Shown piece by piece: positions 1-5,337 of a DNA stretch of 5,343 nucleotides; the stretch's first letter is position 1; each line of letters begins with the position of its first letter. The position numbers were made by a program, and so were the translations under genes. The DNA is from Noviherbaspirillum sp. Its GTDB lineage: Bacteria; Pseudomonadota; Gammaproteobacteria; Burkholderiales; Burkholderiaceae. The notes beneath the pieces were generated by a model. That model was not told where the DNA came from. It was given only the letters and a program-made list of their open reading frames with translations, and did no database searches. The stretch spans positions 1 to 5,343 of the forward strand of contig JAQGLQ010000216.1 of assembly GCA_028292785.1 (NCBI GenBank), written 5' to 3'.

Positions 1-95
1 AGGCCGAAGATGCTGCCCTCGGGCACGGTGAAATTCACATCCTGCAGCACGTGCAGGCCGCCGAAGCTTTTGCTGAGTCGATTGAATTGCAGCAT
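1..95 (-). CDS. livG: ABC transporter ATP-binding protein, LivG type (5' end only, cut by window edge)
   Basis: Only the first 31 codons are visible. The protein begins MLQFNRLSKSFGGLHVLQDV and continues into VPEGSIFG, which is the standard N-terminal beta-strand region of a branched-chain amino acid transporter ATPase. The aromatic residue of KSFGG (Phe11) sits where the adenine-stacking A-loop residue is found. The Walker A loop should lie just past the window edge and is not seen. The start ATG (95-93) follows the livM stop TGA (98-96) with no gap, and AAGGA at 107-103 is a suitably spaced Shine-Dalgarno site inside the livM 3' end, so translation is probably coupled. In the complex it would energise LivH/LivM on the cytoplasmic side, with a LivF partner expected downstream. 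LivG rather than LivF is inferred from gene order and the FGGL motif. Confidence 0.88.
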   Translation of the reverse strand, partial: MLQFNRLSKSFGGLHVLQDVNFTVPEGSIFG

Positions 96-971
96 TCAGT
101 TGTCCTTTCCCGCGGGCGGCGGATTGCGCCGCCACATTGCGCGAATCCGGCGCGGGTCCCACAGGCCCTTGGGCAGATAGAGGATGACCAGGATCAGGAT
201 CAGGCCGTTCACCGCGGAGCGGTAGTCTTTCAGATTGCGCAGCGCTTCGGGCAGCAGGGTCAGGATGGTCGCGCCGAGCGTCGGTCCGATCAGGTTGCTG
301 GTGCCGCCGAACACGGCCATCGTGAGGATTTCGACGGCGTTCTCGAATGCATAATTGTTCGGCCCGATGGTGAAGGTGAAATGCGCGTTGAGCACCCCGG
401 CCACGCCGGCGATCACCGCGCCCATCACGAAGGCCAGCAGCTTGTAACCGGCCACGTTGATACCCATCAGCCGGGCCGCGACCTCATCCGCCTTGATCGC
501 CTCGAACGCGCGGCCGATCTTCGAGCGGCGCAGGCGGGCAAGCAGGAACAGCGTGATCGCCAGCAGCAGCACCACATGCCAGAACTCGGTCAGCAGCGGA
601 ATGCCGTTCAAGCCCATCGGGCCGCCGGTGCTCTCGAGATTGAGGACGATGACGCGCACTACCTCGCCGAAGCCGAGCGTCGCCATCGCGAGATAGACGC
701 CCGACAGCCGCAAGGTCGGAATGCCGATGATCAGCGCCACCAGTGCCGGCAGGATGCCGCCGGCCAGAAGCGCGACCGGAAACGGCAGGCCGGTGTGCAT
801 GCTGATCATGGCGCCGGCATAGGCGCCGATACCCATGAAGGCCGCATTCGCCAGCGACAGCAGGCCGCATGAAAGCGTGATGTAGATGGACAGCGCCAGC
901 ATGGCGTTGACGCCTATGCTGTACACCACCGTGTTGTATGTGGACCAGAATCCTTCCCACCATTCAAGCAT
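96..971 (-). CDS. livM: Branched-chain amino acid ABC transporter permease LivM
   Basis: This 291-residue inner-membrane permease pairs with LivH to form the import channel of a HAAT-family ABC transporter. It has many hydrophobic segments (roughly residues 14-38, 41-58, 63-85, 90-112, 129-145, 175-197, 211-238 and 251-266). The family signature GIPTLRLSGVYLAMATLGFG spans residues 83-102. A cytoplasmic EAA-like coupling loop lies around 147-181 (RRSKIGRAFEAIKADEVAAR), where the ATPase docks. FGGTSNLIGPTLGA (221-234) and the C-terminal PKGLWDPRR (267-275) are also typical of LivM. The length is at the short end of the family, consistent with absence of the extra N-terminal helices of longer LivM proteins. 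The ATG (971-969) is one base below the livH stop and is preceded by AGGAAGG (984-978), so this start is well supported. The substrate cannot be read from the sequence. Confidence 0.95.
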   Translation of the reverse strand: MLEWWEGFWSTYNTVVYSIGVNAMLALSIYITLSCGLLSLANAAFMGIGAYAGAMISMHTGLPFPVALLAGGILPALVALIIGIPTLRLSGVYLAMATLGFGEVVRVIVLNLESTGGPMGLNGIPLLTEFWHVVLLLAITLFLLARLRRSKIGRAFEAIKADEVAARLMGINVAGYKLLAFVMGAVIAGVAGVLNAHFTFTIGPNNYAFENAVEILTMAVFGGTSNLIGPTLGATILTLLPEALRNLKDYRSAVNGLILILVILYLPKGLWDPRRIRAMWRRNPPPAGKDN

Positions 972-972
972 C

Positions 973-1854
973 TCAGGCCTTCCTTTCGAGGACTTTGCCG
1001 AACATTCCCGAAGGCCGTACCAGCAGGATCAGAAACAGCAGCCCGAAGGCCACCGCATCGCGGAAATCGCTGGACAGGTACGCCACGCTCATCACTTCGG
1101 CAAAGCCCAGGAACAGGCCGCCGATCATGGCGCCGCGTATGTCGCCCATGCCGCCGAGGATGATTACGGCGATGCCCTTGTGCAGCATCGGCTGTCCCAT
1201 GAAGGGAGAGATCGCGTTGAAGGATAGTCCGACCAGCACGCCGGCGATGCCGCCGAGGGCCGCCGCAGCGAATGAAGTAAGCAGGAACAGCCGCTCGACA
1301 TCGACGCCGAGCAGGTAGGCCGCCTTGGGCGATTCGGCGATGGCGCGCAGCGCGCGGCCGAGCTGAGTACGGCGCAGCACCACCAGCAGCACCAGCATCA
1401 GCACGAAGGAAATCGCGATGATGCCGATCTGGATCGCGGTCAGGTGCAGGTTGCCGAGCGCGATGCTGTCTTCGGGAATGGTTCCGGCCGGGAAGCGCTT
1501 GATCTCCGCGCCGAACAAGCCCTGCGCGAGGCTGGTGAGCATGATGGCGACGCCGATGGTGGCGATCATCGGCGACAGGTGCGGCGCATTGCGCTTGCGC
1601 AGCGGCTTGAGAACGAGCACATCGATGATCATGCCGACCGCTCCCGCCGCGACCATCGCCAGCAGCAGCGCGGCCCATAGCGGCAGCGCCAGTCTTTCGA
1701 TCAGCAGAAGCGCGGCATAGCTTCCCAGCATGAAGACCGCGCCATGCGAGAGATTGATGACGCCGAGCACACCGAAGACGAGCGTGAAGCCGAGGGCGAA
1801 CAGGGCGTACACGCTGCCCAGCGACAGGGCGTTGATAAGTTGTTGTTCGAGCAT
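973..1854 (-). CDS. livH: Branched-chain amino acid ABC transporter permease LivH
   Basis: This 293-residue integral membrane protein is the second permease subunit of the HAAT importer. The N-terminus MLEQQLINALSLGSVYALFA followed by GVLGVINLSHG (28-38) is the hallmark of LivH. The EAA-like coupling loop RRTQLGRALRAIAESPKAAY spans 161-180. GGMGDIRGAMIGG (234-246) and RPSGMFG (280-286) are family motifs near the C-terminus. I placed the start at ATG 1854-1852 because homology begins exactly there. The open frame continues upstream to an ATG at 2004, but those 50 residues are not membrane-like and run through the inverted repeats of the gap. No recognisable Shine-Dalgarno sequence lies in front of the chosen ATG, which is unusual beside its well-equipped neighbours. 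It follows the binding-protein gene after 156 bases and abuts livM with a 1-base gap. Confidence 0.94.
   Translation of the reverse strand: MLEQQLINALSLGSVYALFALGFTLVFGVLGVINLSHGAVFMLGSYAALLLIERLALPLWAALLLAMVAAGAVGMIIDVLVLKPLRKRNAPHLSPMIATIGVAIMLTSLAQGLFGAEIKRFPAGTIPEDSIALGNLHLTAIQIGIIAISFVLMLVLLVVLRRTQLGRALRAIAESPKAAYLLGVDVERLFLLTSFAAAALGGIAGVLVGLSFNAISPFMGQPMLHKGIAVIILGGMGDIRGAMIGGLFLGFAEVMSVAYLSSDFRDAVAFGLLFLILLVRPSGMFGKVLERKA
978..984 (-). promoter_or_regulatory. Ribosome binding site of livM inside the livH 3' end
   Basis: AGGAAGG on the minus strand sits six bases before the livM ATG (971-969) and within the last codons of livH. This strong site together with the 1-base gap suggests coupled or efficient translation of livM, in contrast to livH, which has no visible site. 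Confidence 0.75.
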
Positions 1855-1892
1855 GATGGCTGCCAGGAACGGGGTTGGTATGACGAAACTGT

Positions 1893-1909
1893 CCGGTTCG
1901 AATAACCGG
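1893..1909 (-). repeat. Small inverted repeat (6-bp arms) in the gap before livH
   Basis: CCGGTT (1893-1898) and AACCGG (1904-1909) are perfect inverted copies separated by a 5-base spacer. In the minus-strand transcript this gives a 6-bp, GC-containing stem about 38 bases ahead of the livH start codon. It is the weakest of the three hairpins in the gap and could be chance. Confidence 0.4.
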
Positions 1910-1926
1910 GAGCCGCCGGAATGGAT

Positions 1927-1967
1927 GCTGCCGGGCGCATCGATGCAAAGCCGCGTTGCCCGGCAGC
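1927..1967 (-). repeat. Inverted repeat with 10-bp GC-rich arms before livH
   Basis: GCTGCCGGGC (1927-1936) and GCCCGGCAGC (1958-1967) are perfect inverted copies with a 21-base spacer. The spacer itself begins with the 10-bp palindrome GCATCGATGC (1937-1946). In the minus-strand RNA this folds into a strong stem six bases downstream of the larger hairpin at 1974-2002. There is no U-run after it, so it is not a standard intrinsic terminator. A role as an RNA-stability or attenuation element is inferred. Confidence 0.6.
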
Positions 1968-1973
1968 CGGTGC

Positions 1974-2002
1974 GACATCCTCCGCGTAACGCGGAGGATG
2001 TC
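1974..2002 (-). repeat. Perfect 14-bp inverted repeat / hairpin just after the binding-protein stop codon
   Basis: GACATCCTCCGCGT (1974-1987) and ACGCGGAGGATGTC (1989-2002) are exact inverted complements around a single central base. In the minus-strand RNA it would realistically form a 12-bp stem with a 5-base GUUAC loop. It starts eight bases past the TAA of the binding-protein gene (2013-2011). No run of U follows, so it is not a typical intrinsic terminator. It could instead block 3' exonucleases and protect the upstream message, or cause partial termination, which would give more binding protein than permease. The downstream arm contains GGAGG, a Shine-Dalgarno-like sequence that pairing would hide, but it has no properly spaced start in a real frame. 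Confidence 0.75.
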
Positions 2003-2010
2003 ATGGCCGC

Positions 2011-3168
2011 TTACTTCAATAGCACGAACTTGCCGCCTTTGGCGATGTTGACGATCGCTTCCTGCTGCGCATCATATCCCGCAGGCTTGCCATCCTTGGG
2101 CTGCGCCGCGCGGAAAGCGAACTTGCCGGTGGCGCCGTCCAGCTTCACCGCCGGCAGCGCCGCGCGCAATGCGTCGCGGTCTTTGCTCAGATTGCCGCTG
2201 AGCTTCACCAGTTTCAGCGCTTCGCCCGCGATCAGCATCGCGTCGTAGGCCTGCGCCGCGAACTGGTCCGGGTCGCTGTTGAACTTGGCGCGGTATGCCT
2301 TCATGAAGGACTGGTTCGCCGGCGCCTGGTTTTCGGGCGACCACGGGCTGCCCATGATCGTATTGTCGGCGGCTTCCTTGGCGATCTCGAACACCTTCGG
2401 CGAATTCAGTCCGTTGCCGCCGATGAATGGCTGCTTCATGCCAAGCGAACGCGTCTGCAGGATGATGTTCGCGGCTTCTTCGGCCAGGCACGAGCAGACG
2501 ATGGCGTCGGGGTTGCCGGCCTTGATCTTGGTGAGCTGGGCCTTGAAGTCGACATCGCCCTTGGCATACGTTTCGGTGCTGGTCACCGGAATGTTCTGCT
2601 GCGCCAGCGTGGCCTTGAACACGTCGTAGCCATTCTTGGTGAAGGCATCGTCGTTACCGTAGATCACCGCCACCTTCTTGATGTTGAAATGCTTGACCGC
2701 CGCACGCGTTGCCACCGGCAGCACATCCGCTTCCATCACCGAATTGCGAAATACGAACGGGCCGATATTGGTCACGCCTTCGGCGGTATTGCTGGTGCCG
2801 AAGGCAACCGTCTTGGCGGCATTGGCGATCGGGTGCGCGGCGAATGCCGAATTCGACAGGGTAGGGCCGAACACCATCAGTACCTTGTCCTGGAAAATCA
2901 GTTTCTTGAAGACGTTGATGGCTTCTTCCTTCTTGCCTTGCTCGTCTTCAACGACCAGCACGATCTTGTTGCCGTTGATACCCCCCTTCGCGTTGATCTC
3001 GTCGCTGGCGAGAGTGAAACCGTTCCTGATCATGACGCCGTATTTCGCGGCCGGGCCGGTCAGCGCCTCGGCGACGCCGATCTTTATGTCGGCTGCGAAA
3101 GCAGAACCCGCGAATCCCGCCGCGACGAGCGCGAACGACAGTTTTTTGAATTGATTGTTGAATTGCAT
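2011..3168 (-). CDS. Periplasmic branched-chain amino acid ABC transporter substrate-binding protein (Periplas_BP_6)
   Basis: This 385-residue LivJ/LivK-type receptor would capture branched-chain or related hydrophobic amino acids in the periplasm and deliver them to LivH/LivM. The N-terminus MQFNNQFKKLSFALVAAGFA continues to GSAFA|AD, a Sec signal peptide with likely signal peptidase I cleavage after Ala25; there is no lipobox. The mature protein starts DIKIGVAEALTGP, as in the family. Ligand-pocket style elements are visible: GPTLSNSA (101-108), FGTSN (123-127) and YGNDDAFTKNG (170-180), with the second lobe continuing through DFKAQLTKIKAGNPDAIV (207-224) and QAYDAMLIAGEAL (306-318). The start at 3168 is chosen because the signal peptide begins there and AGGAAGA (3179-3173) precedes it; an in-frame ATG at 3213 has neither. 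The ligand cannot be assigned, since relatives bind amides, aromatic compounds or urea as well. It is the first gene of the transporter operon. Confidence 0.95.
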   Translation of the reverse strand: MQFNNQFKKLSFALVAAGFAGSAFAADIKIGVAEALTGPAAKYGVMIRNGFTLASDEINAKGGINGNKIVLVVEDEQGKKEEAINVFKKLIFQDKVLMVFGPTLSNSAFAAHPIANAAKTVAFGTSNTAEGVTNIGPFVFRNSVMEADVLPVATRAAVKHFNIKKVAVIYGNDDAFTKNGYDVFKATLAQQNIPVTSTETYAKGDVDFKAQLTKIKAGNPDAIVCSCLAEEAANIILQTRSLGMKQPFIGGNGLNSPKVFEIAKEAADNTIMGSPWSPENQAPANQSFMKAYRAKFNSDPDQFAAQAYDAMLIAGEALKLVKLSGNLSKDRDALRAALPAVKLDGATGKFAFRAAQPKDGKPAGYDAQQEAIVNIAKGGKFVLLK

Positions 3169-3172
3169 ATCG

Positions 3173-3179
3173 TCTTCCT
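3173..3179 (-). promoter_or_regulatory. Ribosome binding site of the binding-protein gene
   Basis: AGGAAGA on the minus strand lies four bases ahead of ATG 3168-3166 (AGGA core at seven). It settles the choice of this start over the in-frame ATG 45 bases upstream, which has no such site and would place 15 extra polar residues before the signal peptide. Confidence 0.75.
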
Positions 3180-3273
3180 GAGAGAGGGAAATGGATACTG
3201 AACTGTCTTGCATTGCTCAAGCACCGCTAAGGTCGCTCGCGGATATGTTTTCGGATGCAAAACAATTACTCTT

Positions 3274-3279
3274 TTTATA
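3274..3279 (-). promoter_or_regulatory. Candidate -10 hexamer for the transporter operon
   Basis: TATAAA on the minus strand, about 105 bases above the binding-protein start codon. It is the best-placed -10 candidate in an AT-rich patch, but no clear -35 hexamer lies at the standard distance. An activator-dependent promoter would explain that. The call is weak. Confidence 0.3.
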
Positions 3280-3284
3280 CCTTT

Positions 3285-3297
3285 TCAGGTTGCCTGA
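3285..3297. repeat. Short inverted repeat, possible operator
   Basis: TCAGG and CCTGA (5-bp arms) flank a TTG centre. The repeat lies just upstream of the candidate TATAAA box, where an activator could bind. It is short enough to arise by chance. Confidence 0.25.
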
Positions 3298-3459
3298 CTA
3301 TTGAAACGAAGCTCTGGAAAGTTTTTTTCATGCACGAGGATTGGTTGCCGGAGGCCGCGCATGAATCACCGGGAGTATAAAGTATTCCGATGGCAATGCC
3401 GGAAACAGGCGGTTGTATCGGGACGGAGCCCTGATGGTCACAATGGCTGCCGGCAAGGC

Positions 3460-4251
3460 TTATCTGACTTCGTCGAGAACCCAGCCGTCACATTCCACCA
3501 GCGCCCATTCAGGTTGCTTGAGGCCGATGGTATCGGCGGTAAGCTGGAGATCGGTGATGCGCATGAGCAGATCTTCCTTGCTCCGCGGCTTGGCGGTGGA
3601 TTCGAAGGAAGCGCGCATCGTGAATGGCGGCGGTCCGACCGGCCGCACGACCTTTGGATGGCCGCCGGAAAAATCGCGTTGCAAAAGGCTGTTGAGCATC
3701 AGATCCCGCCGCCCGCGCCGGGTGACCCGTGTCATGAACAGGCGGAACTCCGGATTGCGTCCGTTGCGCACTATCCATTCGGGGTTGCCGTCCAGGATGC
3801 CGGCGACAAGCCGCGATTCCTCGCGGCTCAGCGTCGGGCGCCGGGCCGGATTCATTTTCGGCGCGAGCTCCATCAGCCGGTCCGCGGCCTGGTTGTTCGA
3901 CGAGATGACCCAAGGCGCCTGATTGATGATGACGCCCGGTCTGCCGCCGACGTAGTCGAAGCCGTCTATCGACACATTGTCGGAAAATCCATCCTCGATC
4001 AGCTGGTACCAGGGATAGGAATAATTGGTTGGCGGCGGATGCGCCAGCGGGGATTTCCCGTCGAGCAAGCGCTGGAACAGGGCTGATTTCGGGTTGGGAT
4101 AGTGCTTGAGCAGGGGTGTCACCCCGGGTTGGGACGGATTGAGGCCGCCCGGCAGATTGCGTTCCTGGATGCGCGCGTATTCCGCCAGTGCCCATTCGAA
4201 TCTTTTCCGCTGTTCGGGCGTGAGGGTTGACGGATCGATACTGTTATCCAT
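3460..4251 (-). CDS. Hypothetical protein, 263 residues, family not recognised
   Basis: I do not recognise this protein. It looks truly coding on the minus strand: third positions are G/C-rich, and the composition is that of a balanced soluble protein, unlike the Arg/Gln/His-rich opposite frames. There is no signal peptide and no membrane segment. The N-terminal 30 residues (STLTPEQRKRFEWALAEYAR) are likely helical. A Pro/Asn/Tyr-rich stretch follows (around 38-80, including HPPPTNYSYPW). Then come IDGFDYVGGRPGVIINQAPW (95-114), a basic segment FMTRVTRRGRRDLM (172-185) and a C-terminus with EWALVECDGWVLDEVR (248-263) holding the only cysteine, Cys254. I chose ATG 4251, preceded by purine-rich AGAAGAA, although spacing is tight; ATG 4281 and TTG 4308 are possible longer starts. 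It lies between a universal stress protein gene and the amino acid importer, with no tight coupling to either. Confidence 0.75.
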   Translation of the reverse strand: MDNSIDPSTLTPEQRKRFEWALAEYARIQERNLPGGLNPSQPGVTPLLKHYPNPKSALFQRLLDGKSPLAHPPPTNYSYPWYQLIEDGFSDNVSIDGFDYVGGRPGVIINQAPWVISSNNQAADRLMELAPKMNPARRPTLSREESRLVAGILDGNPEWIVRNGRNPEFRLFMTRVTRRGRRDLMLNSLLQRDFSGGHPKVVRPVGPPPFTMRASFESTAKPRSKEDLLMRITDLQLTADTIGLKQPEWALVECDGWVLDEVR

Positions 4252-4284
4252 TTCTTCTGTTGCGGCTGATATCACGTGCATCTG

Positions 4285-4290
4285 TGTATA
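4285..4290 (-). promoter_or_regulatory. Candidate -10 hexamer for the 263-residue hypothetical gene
   Basis: TATACA on the minus strand would start transcription near 4278 and leave a leader of about 27 bases before ATG 4251. This would exclude the longer start sites at 4281 and 4308. No good -35 partner is visible, so the evidence is thin. Confidence 0.25.
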
Positions 4291-4320
4291 ACGGCGCGGC
4301 GCGCGCAATCTTTAGTTCTT

Positions 4321-4332
4321 CATTCAAGAATG
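4321..4332. repeat. Short inverted repeat between the usp and hypothetical genes
   Basis: CATTC-AA-GAATG is a 12-base inverted repeat with 5-bp arms around a central AA. It lies between the usp stop and the next gene, about 70 bases above that start codon. It may be an operator or part of a 3' hairpin, or chance. Confidence 0.25.
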
Positions 4333-4341
4333 TAGTTCCGC

Positions 4342-4354
4342 CCGGCATCGCCGG
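4342..4354 (-). repeat. Small GC-rich hairpin just after the usp stop codon
   Basis: CCGGC (4342-4346) and GCCGG (4350-4354) form a 5-bp stem with a 3-base loop in the minus-strand RNA, four bases past the usp TGA. It is followed by GCGGAACTACATTCTT and not by a U-run, so it is at most a weak 3' end or stability element. Confidence 0.3.
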
Positions 4355-4358
4355 TCCA

Positions 4359-4805
4359 TCAGGGGCGCGGCGTACGATAGACGAGTACCGGGATGCGACA
4401 GGTTGCAAGTACTTTGGAGGTCACGCTTCCAAGCAGCAGCTGGCCAAGGCCGCTGTGGCCGTGTGAACCCATGAAGATCAGGTCGCAGCGATGGGCTTCG
4501 GCAAGTGCGACGATTTCATGCGACGGGGAGTCGGAAAATTCGATGAAGCCCGTGAAACTCAGCCCGGCCGCAAGCACATCATCGCGGATCTCGTCGAGAT
4601 AGGCCTGTCCTATTCTTGTCAGCGCAGCCTTGTATTCCGCTTCGCTCGGCGGAATCATCTCGACATAAATCGGATTGACGAATTCCGGCGCGACGAAAAT
4701 TCCCAGCACTTCCGCACTCTGCTCCCTGGCGAATGCGACGCCGGCTTGCGCCGCAGCCCTGGAGAGGTCCGAGCCATCGGTGGGTATCACGATTCTCTTG
4801 TACAT
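4359..4805 (-). CDS. Universal stress protein, UspA family (ATP-binding type)
   Basis: This 148-residue cytoplasmic protein has one complete Usp domain, the usual length for a single-domain member. MYKRIVIPTDGSDLSRAAAQ opens the fold, with Asp10 at the family's conserved nucleotide-contact position. Near the C-terminus, MGSHGHSGLGQLLLGSVTSK contains G113-2X-G116-9X-G126-S127, matching the known Usp ATP-binding motif, followed by the final strand IPVLVYRT. This places it with the ATP-binding (UspFG-like/MJ0577-like) group rather than non-binding UspA proper. Such proteins help survival under starvation or other stress; the precise role here is unknown. The start at 4805 is chosen because the domain starts there. 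The frame stays open to 4979, but that extension overlaps the DUF2237 gene and has no family match. The ribosome site is weak (GGA about nine bases upstream). Confidence 0.95.
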   Translation of the reverse strand: MYKRIVIPTDGSDLSRAAAQAGVAFAREQSAEVLGIFVAPEFVNPIYVEMIPPSEAEYKAALTRIGQAYLDEIRDDVLAAGLSFTGFIEFSDSPSHEIVALAEAHRCDLIFMGSHGHSGLGQLLLGSVTSKVLATCRIPVLVYRTPRP

Positions 4806-4841
4806 TGCCGCGTATCCGGATGCCGCTGCTCGGGCTGGGCT

Positions 4842-4861
4842 AAAAACGGTATTGCCTTTTT
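4842..4861 (-). terminator. Possible weak terminator after the DUF2237 gene
   Basis: In the minus-strand RNA, AAAAAGG and CC-G-UUUUU can pair with one bulged G around a CAAUA loop, ending in five U. The position, about 60 bases past the DUF2237 stop, fits a terminator, but the stem is AT-rich and weak. The same bases include TTGAAA (4864-4859), which could equally be a -35 element for the usp gene, although no good -10 follows. Confidence 0.25.
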
Positions 4862-4923
4862 CAAGGTAGCAGGCGCTGCCGCCGGCCGGTTTGAGAAACT
4901 TCAACTTCCTCTTTGGCCTGCGG

Positions 4924-5325
4924 TTATTCGTCCGGGAAAGCGCCTTGCCGGCGATGATCGAAACGCCGCAGGATTTCAAGCGGAATGATGTCGAGCGCGC
5001 TGTAATTGGTGCTTTCCATCACCACGAAGGGCGCGGCGCCGGCCAGATACGCCTCCTTCCAGCGCAATGCGCACAGACACCACTGGTCGCAGGTTTTCAG
5101 GCCGGGGAACCCCGATTCCGGCATTGGCGTGCTGAGGTCGTTGCCCCGGCTCTTGCTGAATTCCAGGAACTCATCGCTCATCACCGCGCAGACCACATGG
5201 GTGCCGATGTCCTCGGCATTGGTCTTGCAGCAGCCGTCGCGAAAAAAGCCGGTGACAGGATTGAAGGAGCAGGGAACCAGCGGTTCGCTGAAGACATTAC
5301 GGGCGGGAGGACTGTCGGTTTTCAT
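4924..5325 (-). CDS. DUF2237 family protein (COG3651)
   Basis: This 133-residue soluble protein belongs to the uncharacterised DUF2237 family, which I recognise from its order of motifs: NVFSEPLVPCS (10-20), VTGFFRDGCC (24-33), EDIGTHVVCAVMSDEFLEFS (38-57), GNDLSTPMPESGFPGLK (61-77), DQWCLCALRW (80-89) and ALDIIPLEIL (110-119). Conserved cysteines include Cys19, Cys32-Cys33, Cys46 and the WCLC pair Cys83/Cys85, so metal binding or redox chemistry is possible; no function is established that I know of. The length is normal and the gene looks complete. The start ATG (5325-5323) is well placed for the family, but there is no Shine-Dalgarno site, and a TATACT box lies six bases upstream, so the message may be leaderless. 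A universal stress protein gene follows after 118 bases on the same strand. Confidence 0.92.
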   Translation of the reverse strand: MKTDSPPARNVFSEPLVPCSFNPVTGFFRDGCCKTNAEDIGTHVVCAVMSDEFLEFSKSRGNDLSTPMPESGFPGLKTCDQWCLCALRWKEAYLAGAAPFVVMESTNYSALDIIPLEILRRFDHRRQGAFPDE

Positions 5326-5331
5326 CGTTGC

Positions 5332-5337
5332 AGTATA
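5332..5337 (-). promoter_or_regulatory. -10-like box (TATACT) immediately before the DUF2237 start codon
   Basis: TATACT differs from the sigma-70 consensus TATAAT by one base and is followed by GCAACG and then ATG at 5325. Typical spacing would place the transcription start at or next to the A of the ATG. The -35 region lies outside the window, so the promoter cannot be confirmed. Confidence 0.45.

Larger units (their letters stand above)
1855..2010 (-). other. Structured intergenic gap between binding-protein gene and livH
   Basis: These 156 bases separate the binding-protein stop from the livH start inside an otherwise tightly packed operon. Three separate inverted repeats fill much of it (1893-1909, 1927-1967 and 1974-2002, listed individually). 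No convincing promoter and no U-run terminator was seen on the minus strand, so readthrough into livH is likely. In many binding-protein-dependent transporter operons a hairpin after the binding-protein gene lowers permease expression by partial termination or by stabilising the upstream message; this gap has the right place and structure for that role. The role is inferred, while the repeats are seen directly. Confidence 0.6.
3169..3459 (-). promoter_or_regulatory. Intergenic promoter and leader region of the transporter operon
   Basis: These 291 bases lie between the stop of the 263-residue gene and the start of the binding-protein gene and hold no convincing gene. The part around 3241-3330 is visibly richer in A and T than the flanking coding DNA, as expected for a promoter. 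On the minus strand I see two -10-like hexamers, TATAAA (3279-3274) and TATACT (3379-3374), neither with a good TTGACA-like partner at 16-18 bases. A short inverted repeat TCAGG-TTG-CCTGA (3285-3297) lies directly upstream of the first hexamer and could be an operator half-site pair. No rho-independent terminator for the upstream gene was found. Regulation by amino acid supply would be usual for this operon type but is not shown here. Confidence 0.5.

Noticed and set aside
51..872. Long plus-strand open frame of 273 codons
   Set aside because: It lies antisense to livM and gives an Arg/Gln/His/Asp-rich product with no family features, typical of a mirror frame of a GC-rich gene.
1937..1946. 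10-bp palindrome GCATCGATGC as an operator
   Set aside because: It lies in the loop of a larger inverted repeat within a transcribed gap; a palindrome this short is expected by chance.
914..1978. Minus-strand open frame of 354 codons overlapping livH in another frame, with GGAGG directly before its ATG
   Set aside because: The product is Arg/His-rich low-quality sequence, the GGAGG is adjacent to the ATG with no spacing and lies inside the hairpin, and livH in the other frame is a clear family match.
1855..2004. N-terminal extension of livH to the ATG at 2004
   Set aside because: The extra 50 residues are not membrane-like, run through the inverted repeats, and LivH homology starts exactly at 1854.
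3322..3328. Run of seven T on the plus strand as a terminator
   Set aside because: There is no GC-rich stem before it on the plus strand and no plus-strand gene to terminate; on the minus strand it is a run of A.
3301..4086. Plus-strand open frame of 261 codons opposite the hypothetical gene
   Set aside because: Its composition is that of an antisense shadow; third-position G/C bias and amino acid balance favour the minus-strand gene.
4252..4308. Longer starts (ATG 4281, TTG 4308) for the 263-residue gene
   Set aside because: Neither has a ribosome binding site, and the added residues (MRAPRRYTQ onward) look untranslated; they are not fully excluded.
4806..4979. Upstream extension of the usp gene to 4979
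   Set aside because: It would overlap the 3' end of the DUF2237 gene, and the Usp domain begins precisely at the Met at 4805.
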